Position numbers and translations under genes: made by a program. Below are positions 7,251-16,441 of a stretch of 48,982 nt of DNA, in pieces. The notes beneath the pieces were generated by a model. The model was not told the origin of the DNA, did not search any database, and was given only the letters and a program-made list of their open reading frames with translations. This DNA is from Elusimicrobiota bacterium (GTDB lineage: Bacteria > Elusimicrobiota > Elusimicrobia > Elusimicrobiales > UBA9959). The DNA is taken from the NCBI GenBank assembly GCA_030651035.1, contig JAUSCK010000261.1:1-48982 (forward strand), read 5' to 3'. The first letter of the stretch is position 1; each line of letters starts with the position of its first letter.

Positions 7251-7907
7251 ATGGAACTTTTTAAAGCGCACCCGGTGCTGGTCTTTGCGGCCGTAATTGC
7301 GGCCGTGACGGGCCTGGTGTTCTATTTAAGCTGGAAGCGCAGGAAGGACCTGGAGCAGCTGGCGTCTTCCCTGGGCCTGGCTTTGTCTCCCGACGGGCCT
7401 GACGTCAATACCCTGGAGAATACCGGGCTTGAGATCTTCAGGCTGGGCTATTCCCGCAAAGCCGCTAACCTCATTCAGCTGCAGTGCCGGGCCGGGGTTA
7501 TAAGTGTTTTTGATTACCGCTATGTCACCCGGGGCGGCAAGAACAGCCACAGCCATAATTTCACGCTGGCTCTTATAGACTGTTCCGGCTGCGCTATTCC
7601 CGAATTCGAGCTGAAACCTGAATCTTTCATCTACAAAATAGGCGAAGCCATAGGCTTTAAAGATATTGACCTGCCCGCCTTCCCGCTCTTTTCCGACAAG
7701 TACCGGCTGACCGGGTCCGACGAGGCCTCCGTGCATATGTTCTTCACGCCGCAGCGCGCCGCCTGGTTCGAGCGCAACCTGGGCCTGCGGGTGCAGGGCG
7801 CCCCCGGCCACATAGTGATATCCAGCCGCGATGGGCAGCTGCCGGTAAACTCCTGGCCAACCTTCATAGAAGAAGTCAAAGCCTTCGCCGCCGAAGTCCT
7901 GAGATAA
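7251..7907 (+). CDS. Membrane-anchored protein of unknown function
   Basis: 218 aa with one N-terminal transmembrane helix (about residues 7-24, HPVLVFAAVIAAVTGLVFYL), then a basic WKRRK stop-transfer and a soluble alpha/beta domain. The protein contains CRAGVISVFDYRYVTRGGKN, IDCSGCAIPEFELKPESF and, near the end, a FFTPQRAAWFERN stretch. Similar short proteins (TM plus a domain that ends 'W..F..E...F') exist in several phyla as unnamed families; I cannot name this one. The ATG at 7251 is preferred to 7239 because GGAGG lies five bases before it. It pairs with the small lipoprotein gene. Confidence 0.75.
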   Translation: MELFKAHPVLVFAAVIAAVTGLVFYLSWKRRKDLEQLASSLGLALSPDGPDVNTLENTGLEIFRLGYSRKAANLIQLQCRAGVISVFDYRYVTRGGKNSHSHNFTLALIDCSGCAIPEFELKPESFIYKIGEAIGFKDIDLPAFPLFSDKYRLTGSDEASVHMFFTPQRAAWFERNLGLRVQGAPGHIVISSRDGQLPVNSWPTFIEEVKAFAAEVLR

Positions 7908-7966
7908 AAAACTATAAAGCCGGGGCCTGCCGGAAAAAACCGCCCGGGGGGGTACAGGGCTAAGTT

Positions 7967-7975
7967 TGATATAAT
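7967..7975 (+). promoter_or_regulatory. Extended -10 promoter for the eight-gene operon
   Basis: TGATATAAT is a perfect extended -10 (TGnTATAAT). It lies 53 bases before the first start codon of the 8028-19643 operon. No convincing -35 hexamer is present, which is usual for extended -10 promoters. Confidence 0.65.
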
Positions 7976-8027
7976 TCTCCAATAACGGGGCTTGCGCGCC
8001 TGCGCCGGCCTAAAACACGGAGGGGTC

Positions 8028-9110
8028 ATGGAAAACAACGAACAGCAGCAGGTTAAAACCGACGACGTACTGAAAAAGCAGGTGGTTTACGACGGGGAAG
8101 GCTACAACCGCGAAACCGTCGAAAAGATGCTTACCCAGTACCAGTCCAAGAACGCGGCCGACCTGCGCAAGTTTACCGAGCTCTCCCAGGCCTATGAGCG
8201 CCTCTCCAAGGAGATGACGCAGGAGGTGGGGGACCAGAAAAGCATCTTTAATTACCTCGGCAACATCGTCACCCTGAAGAACGTGGGCAGCAACTGCGCC
8301 GGGCTCGCGCACAAGCTCCCCCTGGTAAAAGAACTGATGCCCTCCCGCGACCTCAAGGACCTCCTCAACGAGAAGGTGGAAGTGGCGCAGCGGCAGGTGC
8401 AGGAGGTGGGCAACTACCTGGACGTGATGGCGACCGACATCAAGAATTTGCAGGAAGACATGAAGCGGCTGGGCGAGAAGATGGTGACCGCCGCCAAGAA
8501 CGAGGAAACTGCGGCCGGTTACGTGCTGGCGCTCGAGGAGCACCGCAAGAAACTGGAAGCCGAGCTCAAGGCCCTGCCCGACCAGAAGAGCTCCCAGGCC
8601 CGCGAGATAGAGGCGAAGATCTCGGACGTCCGCCGCCTTATCTACGAGCACGGCGGCCAGCTGCGCTTCTTCTCCACCGCCGAGGACCGGATCTCCTCCA
8701 TCATCACGATGAACGGGCATTTCATGGAGATCATGACGAGCCTCCACTCCAACATGAGCACCCTCTACGCCACCGGCAACGAGCTGCTTAACGAGCTGAG
8801 CGGCAACCTGGCGGGGCTGGCTTCCATCTCCAAGGCCGGCGAGCTCACGATAGAGATGAACAAGTCCATGGAGTCGCTCAAGCAAAGCGTCAACAAGCTG
8901 GCCAAGCTGGCGTCTGAAACCTCGCTTTACCTGACCCAGAACATAACCAAGCTTACCGCCGAGATGAAGATCTACGACACCGAGACCGAAAAGCTGGTGA
9001 GCGACAACCTGGCCGCCGAGCGCGCCATAAAGGAAGAGCGCATCGTCGAAACCATAGAGCTGGCTAAAAAAGAATACGCCAAGTCCGGCGGCGGGCAGAA
9101 GGCGGTTTAA
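8028..9110 (+). CDS. Coiled-coil protein, first gene of the eight-gene operon
   Basis: A 360-aa, almost wholly helical, soluble protein rich in E, K, L and A with long heptad-like runs (about 95-225 and 270-350). There is no signal peptide or membrane segment. The helical composition and length recall the TelA/KlaA 'toxic anion resistance' family, but I see no diagnostic motif, so that is only a possibility. The ATG at 8028 is set by GGAGGGG just upstream. It starts an operon in which each following gene overlaps or begins within 15 bases of the previous one. A scaffold or adaptor role for the ATPases downstream is inferred from context only. Confidence 0.78.
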   Translation: MENNEQQQVKTDDVLKKQVVYDGEGYNRETVEKMLTQYQSKNAADLRKFTELSQAYERLSKEMTQEVGDQKSIFNYLGNIVTLKNVGSNCAGLAHKLPLVKELMPSRDLKDLLNEKVEVAQRQVQEVGNYLDVMATDIKNLQEDMKRLGEKMVTAAKNEETAAGYVLALEEHRKKLEAELKALPDQKSSQAREIEAKISDVRRLIYEHGGQLRFFSTAEDRISSIITMNGHFMEIMTSLHSNMSTLYATGNELLNELSGNLAGLASISKAGELTIEMNKSMESLKQSVNKLAKLASETSLYLTQNITKLTAEMKIYDTETEKLVSDNLAAERAIKEERIVETIELAKKEYAKSGGGQKAV

Positions 9111-9113
9111 GCC

Positions 9114-10103
9114 TTGGACGCGCGGGCTGGTGAGGAGCGGCTTCTTTGCCTTTCCGGGGAAAACCTGGAGGGCTACTGCCGCACCCTTTCCGCGCTTATA
9201 CTGGCCGGCCGTCTTAACTCCTCCTACCCCGACCCTTATGTCTGTTCAGCCTATATCTCCTGCCTGGCGCCTTCGCTGCGGCGGGGCGTCTATGGCGGCA
9301 TAAACCTGGACAGGCGGACAGGCCTGCCGGTTTTAAATGACGTACTGTCCGTAAAGATAGACAAGGACCTGGCGCCGGCTTTTATAGCCAGCCAGGAGGA
9401 AAGGCTGGCCGCAGGGCGCAGCCTGGCGGAGCGGTCGGCGGCGAAACTCGAATATTTCAGGCGCCTGGGCCAGGTCGTCCTTAAGCCGCTCAACCGCGTT
9501 GAGGTGAAGCTGCGCCGGGTGGACAGGGAAAGCGGCAGCGCTTTTTTTGAGGTCGTATACGACGCTTACGCTATTTCCCCGGCTCTTTTTACCCGCTACT
9601 GTCTTTTGCTGGAACAGAAGGACGCGGTCTGGGCGAGCGCTTTTCTTGAGCGGAGCGGAGATTACAGCGAACCCACCATGGACTTCAGGATGAAACTGGA
9701 GAAGTACGCCCAGGACGAGAGCGAGCTGATGTTCCTTATCATGGGCGGCATCAAGGGGGTGCGCGTGGAGGAGATAAGCCGCGCGCGCATAGGCCCGTTC
9801 TGGAGCGCCCAGACCGGCTTCCCCCCGGCCTGGCCCCAGGCTTCTCCCGGCGACGCCGTGCTGCATTTCCCGCTGGACAGGGCCTCGCTGGAGCTGAAGG
9901 CCGACATAAACAACGATCCCTTCGAGGGGATGTACAGGGAGTTCCTGTCCGGCGAGGCTAAAGACCTTATAGAGGCGCGCGTTAAAAATTTAGGCTACCG
10001 CGTGCACAAGGACCGCAAGTTCGCCTGTACAAAAAGCGCGGAGCCGGCTTTAAGGCGGCTGCTCGCGGCTTCCACAGCAAGGAACATAATATACGCCATA
10101 TGA
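9114..10103 (+). CDS. Unknown protein of the eight-gene operon
   Basis: I do not recognise this 329-aa protein. It has no signal peptide, no membrane helix and no obvious nucleotide-binding motif. The sequence looks like a globular alpha/beta protein; notable parts are LNSSYPDPYVCSAYISCLAP and FEVVYDAYAISPALFTRYCL in the first 160 residues and VRVEEISRARIGPFW in the second half. The start is a TTG four bases after the previous stop; there is no nearer ATG that would keep the N-terminal region, so a weak start coupled to upstream translation is likely. The end overlaps the AAA ATPase by four bases (ATGA). Confidence 0.7.
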   Translation: MDARAGEERLLCLSGENLEGYCRTLSALILAGRLNSSYPDPYVCSAYISCLAPSLRRGVYGGINLDRRTGLPVLNDVLSVKIDKDLAPAFIASQEERLAAGRSLAERSAAKLEYFRRLGQVVLKPLNRVEVKLRRVDRESGSAFFEVVYDAYAISPALFTRYCLLLEQKDAVWASAFLERSGDYSEPTMDFRMKLEKYAQDESELMFLIMGGIKGVRVEEISRARIGPFWSAQTGFPPAWPQASPGDAVLHFPLDRASLELKADINNDPFEGMYREFLSGEAKDLIEARVKNLGYRVHKDRKFACTKSAEPALRRLLAASTARNIIYAI

Positions 10104-11674
10104 ACATAACCCTTAACGCGCAATCGCTTGAAAAAGAGGCCGAGAACGCCAGGGCCGCCGTGGCCGCTTCGGGCCTGCCGGCCGCGCTGGTCACGGTGGA
10201 TGCCGGGGCCTTCGGCACGACGCCGCTCAACCTGCAGGCCCTCGAGGCGGTCTCGGGCGCGCTCGCCTGCGCCGGCGCCGCTTTCGCCGCGGGCGCCGCG
10301 CCGGCGGTTTACGCCGGGTATATTTTCGCGCAAGAAGCGGCGGAGCGCCTTTCTTCGGTTTCCGGCCCCTCCGCGCTGCCGGAAAAGGCCGTCCTTCCCG
10401 GGGAGCACTACAAGACCTGGCCCGGCCTGGGCTTTGAAGCTCTTTCGCGGGCGATCCTCTCGGACTGCGCCTCGTTCCTGGAATTTTACGCCGGCCACAG
10501 CGACAGCTCGAAGCGCCCCGCGCGGGACAGCGAAGCCGCGCGCTGCCTGAATTCCTATTTCGTCCTGCTGGCCAGGGCGCTGAAGGGGCTGGAGAAAGAG
10601 CCCGCGGAGATGCTGGTGCGCGGCGGGAGGCTTTCGTTCTCCGGCTGGAAAACCTCGCGCGCCGGCGCCGACGAGCCGGGCCAGCTCCTGCCGGTGACCT
10701 TCGACGACATCGTGGGCAATACCGGGTTCGCGGCGGCGGGCCGGCGGCTCGCGCGGGACATAGCCGGTTTCGACCTTAAGGCCGGGAAGAACCCGAAAAA
10801 AGTGCGCAACCAGATACTTTTCGTGCTGGGCAAGCCCGGCTGCGGCAAGACCGTGACGGCCCACGCCATAGGCCGCTATTTCCTGGAGCTCTGCGAAAAA
10901 AGCGGCCTGCCGGCCAAAATGCGCGTGATACGCCGCACCGACTGGGCCTCCTCCTACCAGAACCAGTCCGCCAAGGGCCTGCTGGATATCTTCAAGACCG
11001 AGGTTTTCGATTACGAGGGCGTCTGCGGTGTTTACTGGCCCGACATCGACACCGCTTTCTCCGCGCGTTCCGAGTCGGATATCCGCCAGGAGGAAAAGAA
11101 CATCCTGGGTACGGTTTTCGGGATACTGGACGGGACCATCGGGCCCAAGAACGGGAAATGGTTCCTCATCTGCGACGCGAATACGGTGCATATGGACGAA
11201 GCCACCCTGAGCAGGATCTCGCAGAACCCCATCAACGCGTTGGGGCCGGAAACCCCGGCGGATTTTGTGCGGCTGCTGCGCGACAAAAAGCTGAAGGGCA
11301 AGGGGCCCTGGCTGCCTCTGACACCGGAGCAGTGGGATAAGATCGGGGCCCGCTGCATAGAGGAGGGGCTTTCCGGCAGGGCTATCGAACACCTGGCGGG
11401 GCGCGTGATAACATTTATAGAGGACTTCGAGGAGCCCGACTCTTATTTCGGCCTGCCTTTTGCCGAGAAGGAAAAGATAATAGCGGAGCTTTCAAAGCCG
11501 GTAGGCTTTGAGAAGATAACGGAGCTGCTTGAGAGCTACTGCAAATTCGAGAAAGAGGCGCAGCGGCGCTCCGAAGAGGAAAAGTTCCTCGACCGGGTGC
11601 GCGAGATACGCTTCAACCTTTCGGCCCAGCAGGCGGCGCTGGCCTTCGGCAAGGAAGATGGAAAAAACGGCTAA
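10100..11674 (+). CDS. Classical-type AAA ATPase with divergent Walker B
   Basis: 524 aa. Residues 1-195 form an Ala-rich helical N-domain without a known match. The AAA module starts with VTFDDIVGN (199-207), the usual entry motif of classical AAA proteins. Walker A is GKPGCGKT (244-251). In the Walker B position the sequence is GVYWPDID (310-317), where the usual hhhhDE has become PDID, so the catalytic glutamate seems shifted or lost. A sensor-like DANTVHMDEATLSRI (359-373) follows. Residues 470-520 are helical and charged. Such ATPases remodel protein substrates; the partners are probably the neighbouring Hsp90-like and helical proteins (inference). The 3' end overlaps the next gene by 17 bases. 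Confidence 0.85.
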   Translation: MNITLNAQSLEKEAENARAAVAASGLPAALVTVDAGAFGTTPLNLQALEAVSGALACAGAAFAAGAAPAVYAGYIFAQEAAERLSSVSGPSALPEKAVLPGEHYKTWPGLGFEALSRAILSDCASFLEFYAGHSDSSKRPARDSEAARCLNSYFVLLARALKGLEKEPAEMLVRGGRLSFSGWKTSRAGADEPGQLLPVTFDDIVGNTGFAAAGRRLARDIAGFDLKAGKNPKKVRNQILFVLGKPGCGKTVTAHAIGRYFLELCEKSGLPAKMRVIRRTDWASSYQNQSAKGLLDIFKTEVFDYEGVCGVYWPDIDTAFSARSESDIRQEEKNILGTVFGILDGTIGPKNGKWFLICDANTVHMDEATLSRISQNPINALGPETPADFVRLLRDKKLKGKGPWLPLTPEQWDKIGARCIEEGLSGRAIEHLAGRVITFIEDFEEPDSYFGLPFAEKEKIIAELSKPVGFEKITELLESYCKFEKEAQRRSEEEKFLDRVREIRFNLSAQQAALAFGKEDGKNG

Positions 11675-13439
11675 CATTTCAGCGCAGGGCATGGTCCGGG
11701 ACCTGGTCAGCCAGTTCTCCGACACCCTCGCTTTTTACCGCGAGCTGATACAGAACGCGATAGACGCCGGTTCCAACCGCATCGACGTCAGCCTTGAATA
11801 TGTCCCCGGCCCGAAAGGCGAGAAGGGCCTGGCCGTGCTGCGCGTCGAGGACGACGGCAGCGGCATGGACGAGGATATCCTGGACAATTACCTGCTGGTC
11901 CTGTTCAAGTCCAGCAAGGAGAACGACCTTACCAAGATAGGGAAATTCGGGGTGGGTTTCCTTTCGGTCTTCGCTTTGAAGCCGGAACTGGTGCGCGTTT
12001 ATACCGCTAAGAACATGGAGAGCTGGCGGCTGGATTTCCCGGATTACCGCAGCTACCAGAAGTACCGCATGCCGGACCCGCGCGACGGCACGCTGGTGGA
12101 GATCCATAAAAGGATGTCCCCGCAGGAATACGCGGCCCTGTCCGAAAAATCGCTCGCGACCGTAAGGTACTGGTGCCGCCACGCCGATACCAGGATAGTC
12201 TTTACGGACCGGAGCCTTGGAAGTCCCGAACTTCAGCTTAACGAACCTTTCTCGCTGCCCGGCGGCGAAAGCCTGCGCTACTCCGAAGAGGGCACCGAGG
12301 TCGCCATGGCCTTCTCGGCCCCGGAGGCGGTCCAACTGCCGGGAGGGCTTTCTTACAGCGGGGAGGACAAACCCTTTTACGGCTTTTACAACCGCGGCCT
12401 GACGCTTAAAGAGGGCCGTAAGGTTTTTATACCCGGCGTAGAGTTCAAGATAAAATCGCGCTACCTCGAGCACACCATCACCCGGGACAACGTGATGGAA
12501 GACGAGAATTATGCGAAGGCTATGGCCATAATAAAGCGCCTGGCCTCCAAAGAGCTGCCGAAGAAATTGCGGCCCGAACTGGAGGCGGTGGCCCTGAGGC
12601 TCTCAAAAGCCTCCGCCCTGAAGCAAACCGCCGAGGTGCGGACGCTGGAATATGAATGGGAGCGGCGCAAGACCTTCCTTAAATTCCTTGCCGGCGGTTT
12701 CCTGGCCGACTTCCGGTACGATTTCGAGGAGTGGAAGATACTCCCGGCGGTGACCGGCGTGCCGGTTTCCATAGAGGACCTGAAAGCCGCCTGGAAAAAA
12801 TTGGTCCGGCTGGGAGGCCTCTACGAGAACAGCCCGTCGTATTTTGCGGCGGCGGCCCCGGACGCGGTAACGCACGCGCTGTGCGCGCTGGGCGCGCCGG
12901 TGCTGCTTAAAACAGAAACCTGCGGCTTCGCGGACTTCATTAGCTGGGCCGGGGAATCGATGACTTCGATGGAAGTTTCCGCGCTGGTGATAGCGGAGGA
13001 AACCGACGCCGGGAAGCTCGCGCCCGGGCTGGCCTCTTTTCTGAAAACCCTGCCGCTCCTCGGCGAGGTATGCGGCAGGAATTATTCCTGCGTCTATCCC
13101 GCCCGGTTAAGCTACGGGCACAATTCCGCGGCGCAGCAGCCTTTCATCTTCAGGAAAGCGCCTTACGGAGTGGGGCGCCGGGACGAGGGCTACCGCCTCA
13201 AAGGCGGCCGGTTCTGCCCGGTAATAAACTGCTCCCATCCTTTCATTGAAAATCTGGCCGGGCTGCACGCCTCCCGCCCGGGCTTCGCGTCCTTCCTGCT
13301 GCTGAAGTCCATGCTGCTCCAGCAGGAGGGGGGGGTTCACCCGGATGCCGAAGGCGCCAGCAACCTGGGCGAAAAGCTGGAAAAGAAGCTGCTTGAAGCG
13401 GCCGTAAAACTGGACGCCGCGGGGGGGCGCAATGGCTGA
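11658..13439 (+). CDS. Hsp90-like GHKL ATPase
   Basis: 593 aa with a complete GHKL (Bergerat) ATP site: N-box ELIQNAIDAG (29-38, catalytic Glu and metal-binding Asn), G1 box DDGSGM (65-70) and G2 box GKFGVGF (95-101). Then comes a middle region with ITRDNVMEDENY, which resembles the conserved Arg segment of the Hsp90/HtpG middle domain (SREML). The C-terminal 250 residues match nothing I know. The protein therefore looks like an Hsp90-type ATPase or chaperone, distinct from HtpG. The start at 11658 is the first ATG; the frame stays open upstream within the AAA gene but the N-box position supports this start. It overlaps the AAA gene by 17 bases and the next gene by eight. Confidence 0.85.
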   Translation: MEKTANISAQGMVRDLVSQFSDTLAFYRELIQNAIDAGSNRIDVSLEYVPGPKGEKGLAVLRVEDDGSGMDEDILDNYLLVLFKSSKENDLTKIGKFGVGFLSVFALKPELVRVYTAKNMESWRLDFPDYRSYQKYRMPDPRDGTLVEIHKRMSPQEYAALSEKSLATVRYWCRHADTRIVFTDRSLGSPELQLNEPFSLPGGESLRYSEEGTEVAMAFSAPEAVQLPGGLSYSGEDKPFYGFYNRGLTLKEGRKVFIPGVEFKIKSRYLEHTITRDNVMEDENYAKAMAIIKRLASKELPKKLRPELEAVALRLSKASALKQTAEVRTLEYEWERRKTFLKFLAGGFLADFRYDFEEWKILPAVTGVPVSIEDLKAAWKKLVRLGGLYENSPSYFAAAAPDAVTHALCALGAPVLLKTETCGFADFISWAGESMTSMEVSALVIAEETDAGKLAPGLASFLKTLPLLGEVCGRNYSCVYPARLSYGHNSAAQQPFIFRKAPYGVGRRDEGYRLKGGRFCPVINCSHPFIENLAGLHASRPGFASFLLLKSMLLQQEGGVHPDAEGASNLGEKLEKKLLEAAVKLDAAGGRNG

Positions 13440-16101
13440 AGCCCCCGCGGACATAGTGAAGGTGACTGATTGGCGCTTACTGCGCAAGGTTGTGTTTTAT
13501 GACCTGGAATACCAGTGCTCCCTGGTTCAGAACAGCGCAGAACTGGCCAGGGCTTTTATCGACTCCGGGGGCTTTACTCCTGTTTCCGCGTTCCAGCTGA
13601 GGGAATGGCTGAAGGCGCAGGTGGAGGGCGGCGCCGACGGGTCCATCTGTTTTTTTTCGCAGGATATCGTGCCGGATGTGGTGGCCGCGACGCCGACCGG
13701 GGACTGCCTGGTGATGTCTTATATCCGCTCGGGCGGGCGGGTGGTCTGGGTGGGCGATACCCCTTTCTTCTACCAGGGCAGGCGCGGGCGGACCGCGGAG
13801 CGCTGGGATGTCAAAGGCCAGAAGGGGATCCTGGGACTCGATTCCATCCGGGACCTCAAGGAAGAAGTGCGGGTAACAGAAGCCGGCCGGGAGTGGGGGC
13901 TTACGACGCCGGACAAACCGGCGCGCTGCGTGCCTGCCGGAGATGTAACGGCCCTGACAACGACCGGAAAATACGCAGTCTCGTTTTTCAAGAATTACAA
14001 CCCTAACTTTCCGCAAAGCGGTTTTTTGCGCCTGCGGGAGCACCTCCCGGTAAAAGACCTGCTCAGCGCGGCCCAGCACGGCATAGAGGAGCCTGAGGAC
14101 GCGGGGGAGGAAGCCGAGGCGTTCCGGGCCCCGGCCGCGGAGGCCGCGGGGGTGCTTGTCGGTTCCGGTTCCTTCGTGGTAGATAAGCAGCGGGCGCTGG
14201 ACAAGCTTATGCGCTTCCAGCTGCCGGACCCGGAGACCTGCCTTCTTCCTATCATCCGCTGCGCCCTCGCCGGAAAAGCTTCGGCGATAGCCATCCAGGA
14301 ACTGCCGGATGGCGGGCTGGAGATAAAATTTGACGGGGCGTCTTTCAGCAAGGAAAGGCTTGCTGACCCGTATTCCGCTATCTTCGAGACAAAGACCGCC
14401 GATAATGCGGCCGCCAGGCACCTGGCCACCGGCCTGCTCTGCGCCTTAAGGCTTAAGCCGCAGCGGATAACGGTCAGCTCCGGCGCGGCGGGCTCGCGCT
14501 ACTGGCTTAAAATAGAGGAGCTGGGCAAGGAGTTCATTCAGCTAAGCGGGGACCCCGGTGAAGGTACCGTAGTGAGGATAGTCTGGCGCGGCGTGGTCAC
14601 CGAGTTCAAGAACCAGCCCCTGCTTTCCCAGGTGCGCGAGCGCTGCGCTTTAAGCCCGGTCCCGGTGCTGATAAACAAGAAGGACATCCCGCGCGCCAGG
14701 CTGGAAACCGGCGGGAAGGGGATATACTTCGAAGAGGGGGGGCTGCACGGTTATATTTCAGTGCCTAAATGGCCTTCGCCCGTGAGCAACCTGGCGGTCT
14801 CGGTGAATAATGTGATGCTGGATATGGGCCTTACGCCGAAACTGCCTTACCTCCAGGTTTCAGGCTATTTGAACAACGACGATTTTACGATGAATATTTC
14901 GCAGACCGGGGTCGTGAACAATTCCCGCTGCTCCGGCTCCGTGGCCGCCGTGGTGCGGCATATTCCCGAATTGCTGGACCAGGTGCTGCGCTGCCAGGAA
15001 AAAGACCTCCCGGAGACGGGCAGGGCGATAACTTACGGCGGCATGCGCAAGTGCTGGGAGGAATGTATCGAAAACGGGCCCCCGCTGGTGCCCGGCCTTC
15101 TGGGAATAGTGCTGAAAGGCGTCCGGGACCTGATCCTGCCGGAGGAGTGGGCGGTCACCGTGAACAGGGAAAAAGCCGAGCGCCTCGTGCGCGAGACGGC
15201 GCGCGTCACGATGTGGCTCAGGGAGGCCTGCGGCCGCCTGCTGTCGAATTACAAGAAGGATTCCGCCGACCCACTGCTGAAAGCCGTGTGGGAGGCCCCG
15301 GTATTCCTGACCGTTAACTCCAAAACGTGCAGCCTGAAACAGGTAGACGAGCAGTGGCAGAAAATGGGTTTTGTGCCCTATTCCAGGGAACAGTACCCGG
15401 ACAGCGCCCTGCCTTTCGAAGTGCTCTGGTGTTCAAGCACGAAAGACCTGGAGGTTATCAGCCGCTGGGATACCGCCGACCTGACCGTGAAAATACCGCA
15501 TTACGGCGTCAACCCGGCCGCGGCCGAGGAGTTTCTGGGCGGAGGCGGCCAGCGCCTTCTGGCTGTCCGGCATAACCTGTATATAGCCTCAGGGGTCAGG
15601 AAAAGCAGCCGCGAGATGCAGCCGGTGGAAATCTCCCTTTCGGAGATAAAAGTCCCGGCGCCGGAACCGCAGAAACCGCCGCCCCCGCCTGCTCCCGCGC
15701 CCGTTGTCACGGAGAAGCTGGCCGGCAGCTACCGCGCCTCCATGCCGCCTCCCCCCGCGCCGCCGCCCCCGGAATTGCCGCTGCCTACGGAAGAACAGCT
15801 GGCCGAAGACCCTGCGTTCAATTTCCCGAAGTACCTGTCCCGCCGGGCCTTGCGGATAAAAGCTAACGGCGCCAAACTGGTGGCAACATTCATAACGGAG
15901 CAGGCCCTGGACGGGAAATGGCTGAAAAACCCCCTGGCCGCGGCTGTGCTGGGCTCGCAGCTTTCTCAGCTGCGCAAAGCGGATTACCTGCTTTCCGTTT
16001 TCTATACCGATTTCAACAGGCGCATAGTGAAGCTTACCGACACAGACGATATAAACTTCCAGCAGGCTTTAGCGGAACTGATACAGCGGGGAGGAGAATA
16101 A
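13432..16101 (+). CDS. Large protein with decayed GHKL-like region
   Basis: 889 aa, the largest gene of the operon. Residues 1-200 contain SGGRVVWVGDTPFFYQG (100-116), a pattern seen in Rossmann or amidotransferase-like folds. Residues about 251-385 read like a GHKL fold without its ATP site: IIRCALAGKASAIAI aligns with the N-box region of the previous gene (LIQNAIDAGSNRIDV), GGLEIKFDG with the G1 strand, and GEGTVVRIVW with the last strand, but the key Asn and Gly boxes are gone. Residues about 740-785 are a proline-rich linker (PPPPPAPAP, PPPPAPPPP), followed by a 100-residue C-terminal domain. Start ATG overlaps the Hsp90-like gene by eight bases. Probably a partner of that ATPase; function unknown. 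Confidence 0.75.
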   Translation: MAEAPADIVKVTDWRLLRKVVFYDLEYQCSLVQNSAELARAFIDSGGFTPVSAFQLREWLKAQVEGGADGSICFFSQDIVPDVVAATPTGDCLVMSYIRSGGRVVWVGDTPFFYQGRRGRTAERWDVKGQKGILGLDSIRDLKEEVRVTEAGREWGLTTPDKPARCVPAGDVTALTTTGKYAVSFFKNYNPNFPQSGFLRLREHLPVKDLLSAAQHGIEEPEDAGEEAEAFRAPAAEAAGVLVGSGSFVVDKQRALDKLMRFQLPDPETCLLPIIRCALAGKASAIAIQELPDGGLEIKFDGASFSKERLADPYSAIFETKTADNAAARHLATGLLCALRLKPQRITVSSGAAGSRYWLKIEELGKEFIQLSGDPGEGTVVRIVWRGVVTEFKNQPLLSQVRERCALSPVPVLINKKDIPRARLETGGKGIYFEEGGLHGYISVPKWPSPVSNLAVSVNNVMLDMGLTPKLPYLQVSGYLNNDDFTMNISQTGVVNNSRCSGSVAAVVRHIPELLDQVLRCQEKDLPETGRAITYGGMRKCWEECIENGPPLVPGLLGIVLKGVRDLILPEEWAVTVNREKAERLVRETARVTMWLREACGRLLSNYKKDSADPLLKAVWEAPVFLTVNSKTCSLKQVDEQWQKMGFVPYSREQYPDSALPFEVLWCSSTKDLEVISRWDTADLTVKIPHYGVNPAAAEEFLGGGGQRLLAVRHNLYIASGVRKSSREMQPVEISLSEIKVPAPEPQKPPPPPAPAPVVTEKLAGSYRASMPPPPAPPPPELPLPTEEQLAEDPAFNFPKYLSRRALRIKANGAKLVATFITEQALDGKWLKNPLAAAVLGSQLSQLRKADYLLSVFYTDFNRRIVKLTDTDDINFQQALAELIQRGGE

Positions 16102-16102
16102 A

Positions 16103-16441
16103 ATGACGACTAAAAACAAAACAGGGGTTCTTTCCAGGGAATTGGCCGAACTGGGGCGCAAAGTGCAGGAGGCGCTTGTGACCGCGGCTTCAAGCGACGA
16201 AGTGAAGGCCATCAAGACGGAGCTGTCCGACAGCCTTGGCAGGGTGGGGGAAAAGATAGTAGCGGCCGCCAAAAAGGCCGAGGAGACCGCGAAAAAAGAG
16301 AAGATAAAGGAGCAGGCCCGCAAAGTCGCCAAAGCAGGCGTAAAGGCCACCGAGGGGATACAGAAAAACCTGGCCGGCGGCCTGCGGGAAGTTAGCGCGC
16401 GCCTGGCTGAGCTGGCGAAAAAGCTGGACGGAAAAAAATGA
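16103..16441 (+). CDS. Small amphipathic helical protein
   Basis: 112 aa, nearly all A, K, E, L and V, in long amphipathic helices (KKAEETAKKEKIKEQARKVA; AGGLREVSARLAELAKKLDG-type repeats), with no Cys, Trp or signal peptide. Composition resembles apolipoprotein- or phasin-like helical proteins, but no family can be named. GGGGAGGAG precedes the ATG, the strongest ribosome site in the operon, suggesting high expression. It starts two bases after the large protein and overlaps the pseudokinase gene by four bases (ATGA). Confidence 0.72.
   Translation: MTTKNKTGVLSRELAELGRKVQEALVTAASSDEVKAIKTELSDSLGRVGEKIVAAAKKAEETAKKEKIKEQARKVAKAGVKATEGIQKNLAGGLREVSARLAELAKKLDGKK

Noticed and set aside
8028-9110. 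Calling the first operon gene TelA
   Set aside because: Helical composition and size fit, but no TelA-specific motif could be identified by eye.
9995-11392. A long antisense open frame (465 codons) opposite the AAA gene
   Set aside because: GC-rich DNA gives such shadows. It has no ribosome site or recognisable motif, while the plus strand has a clear AAA domain.
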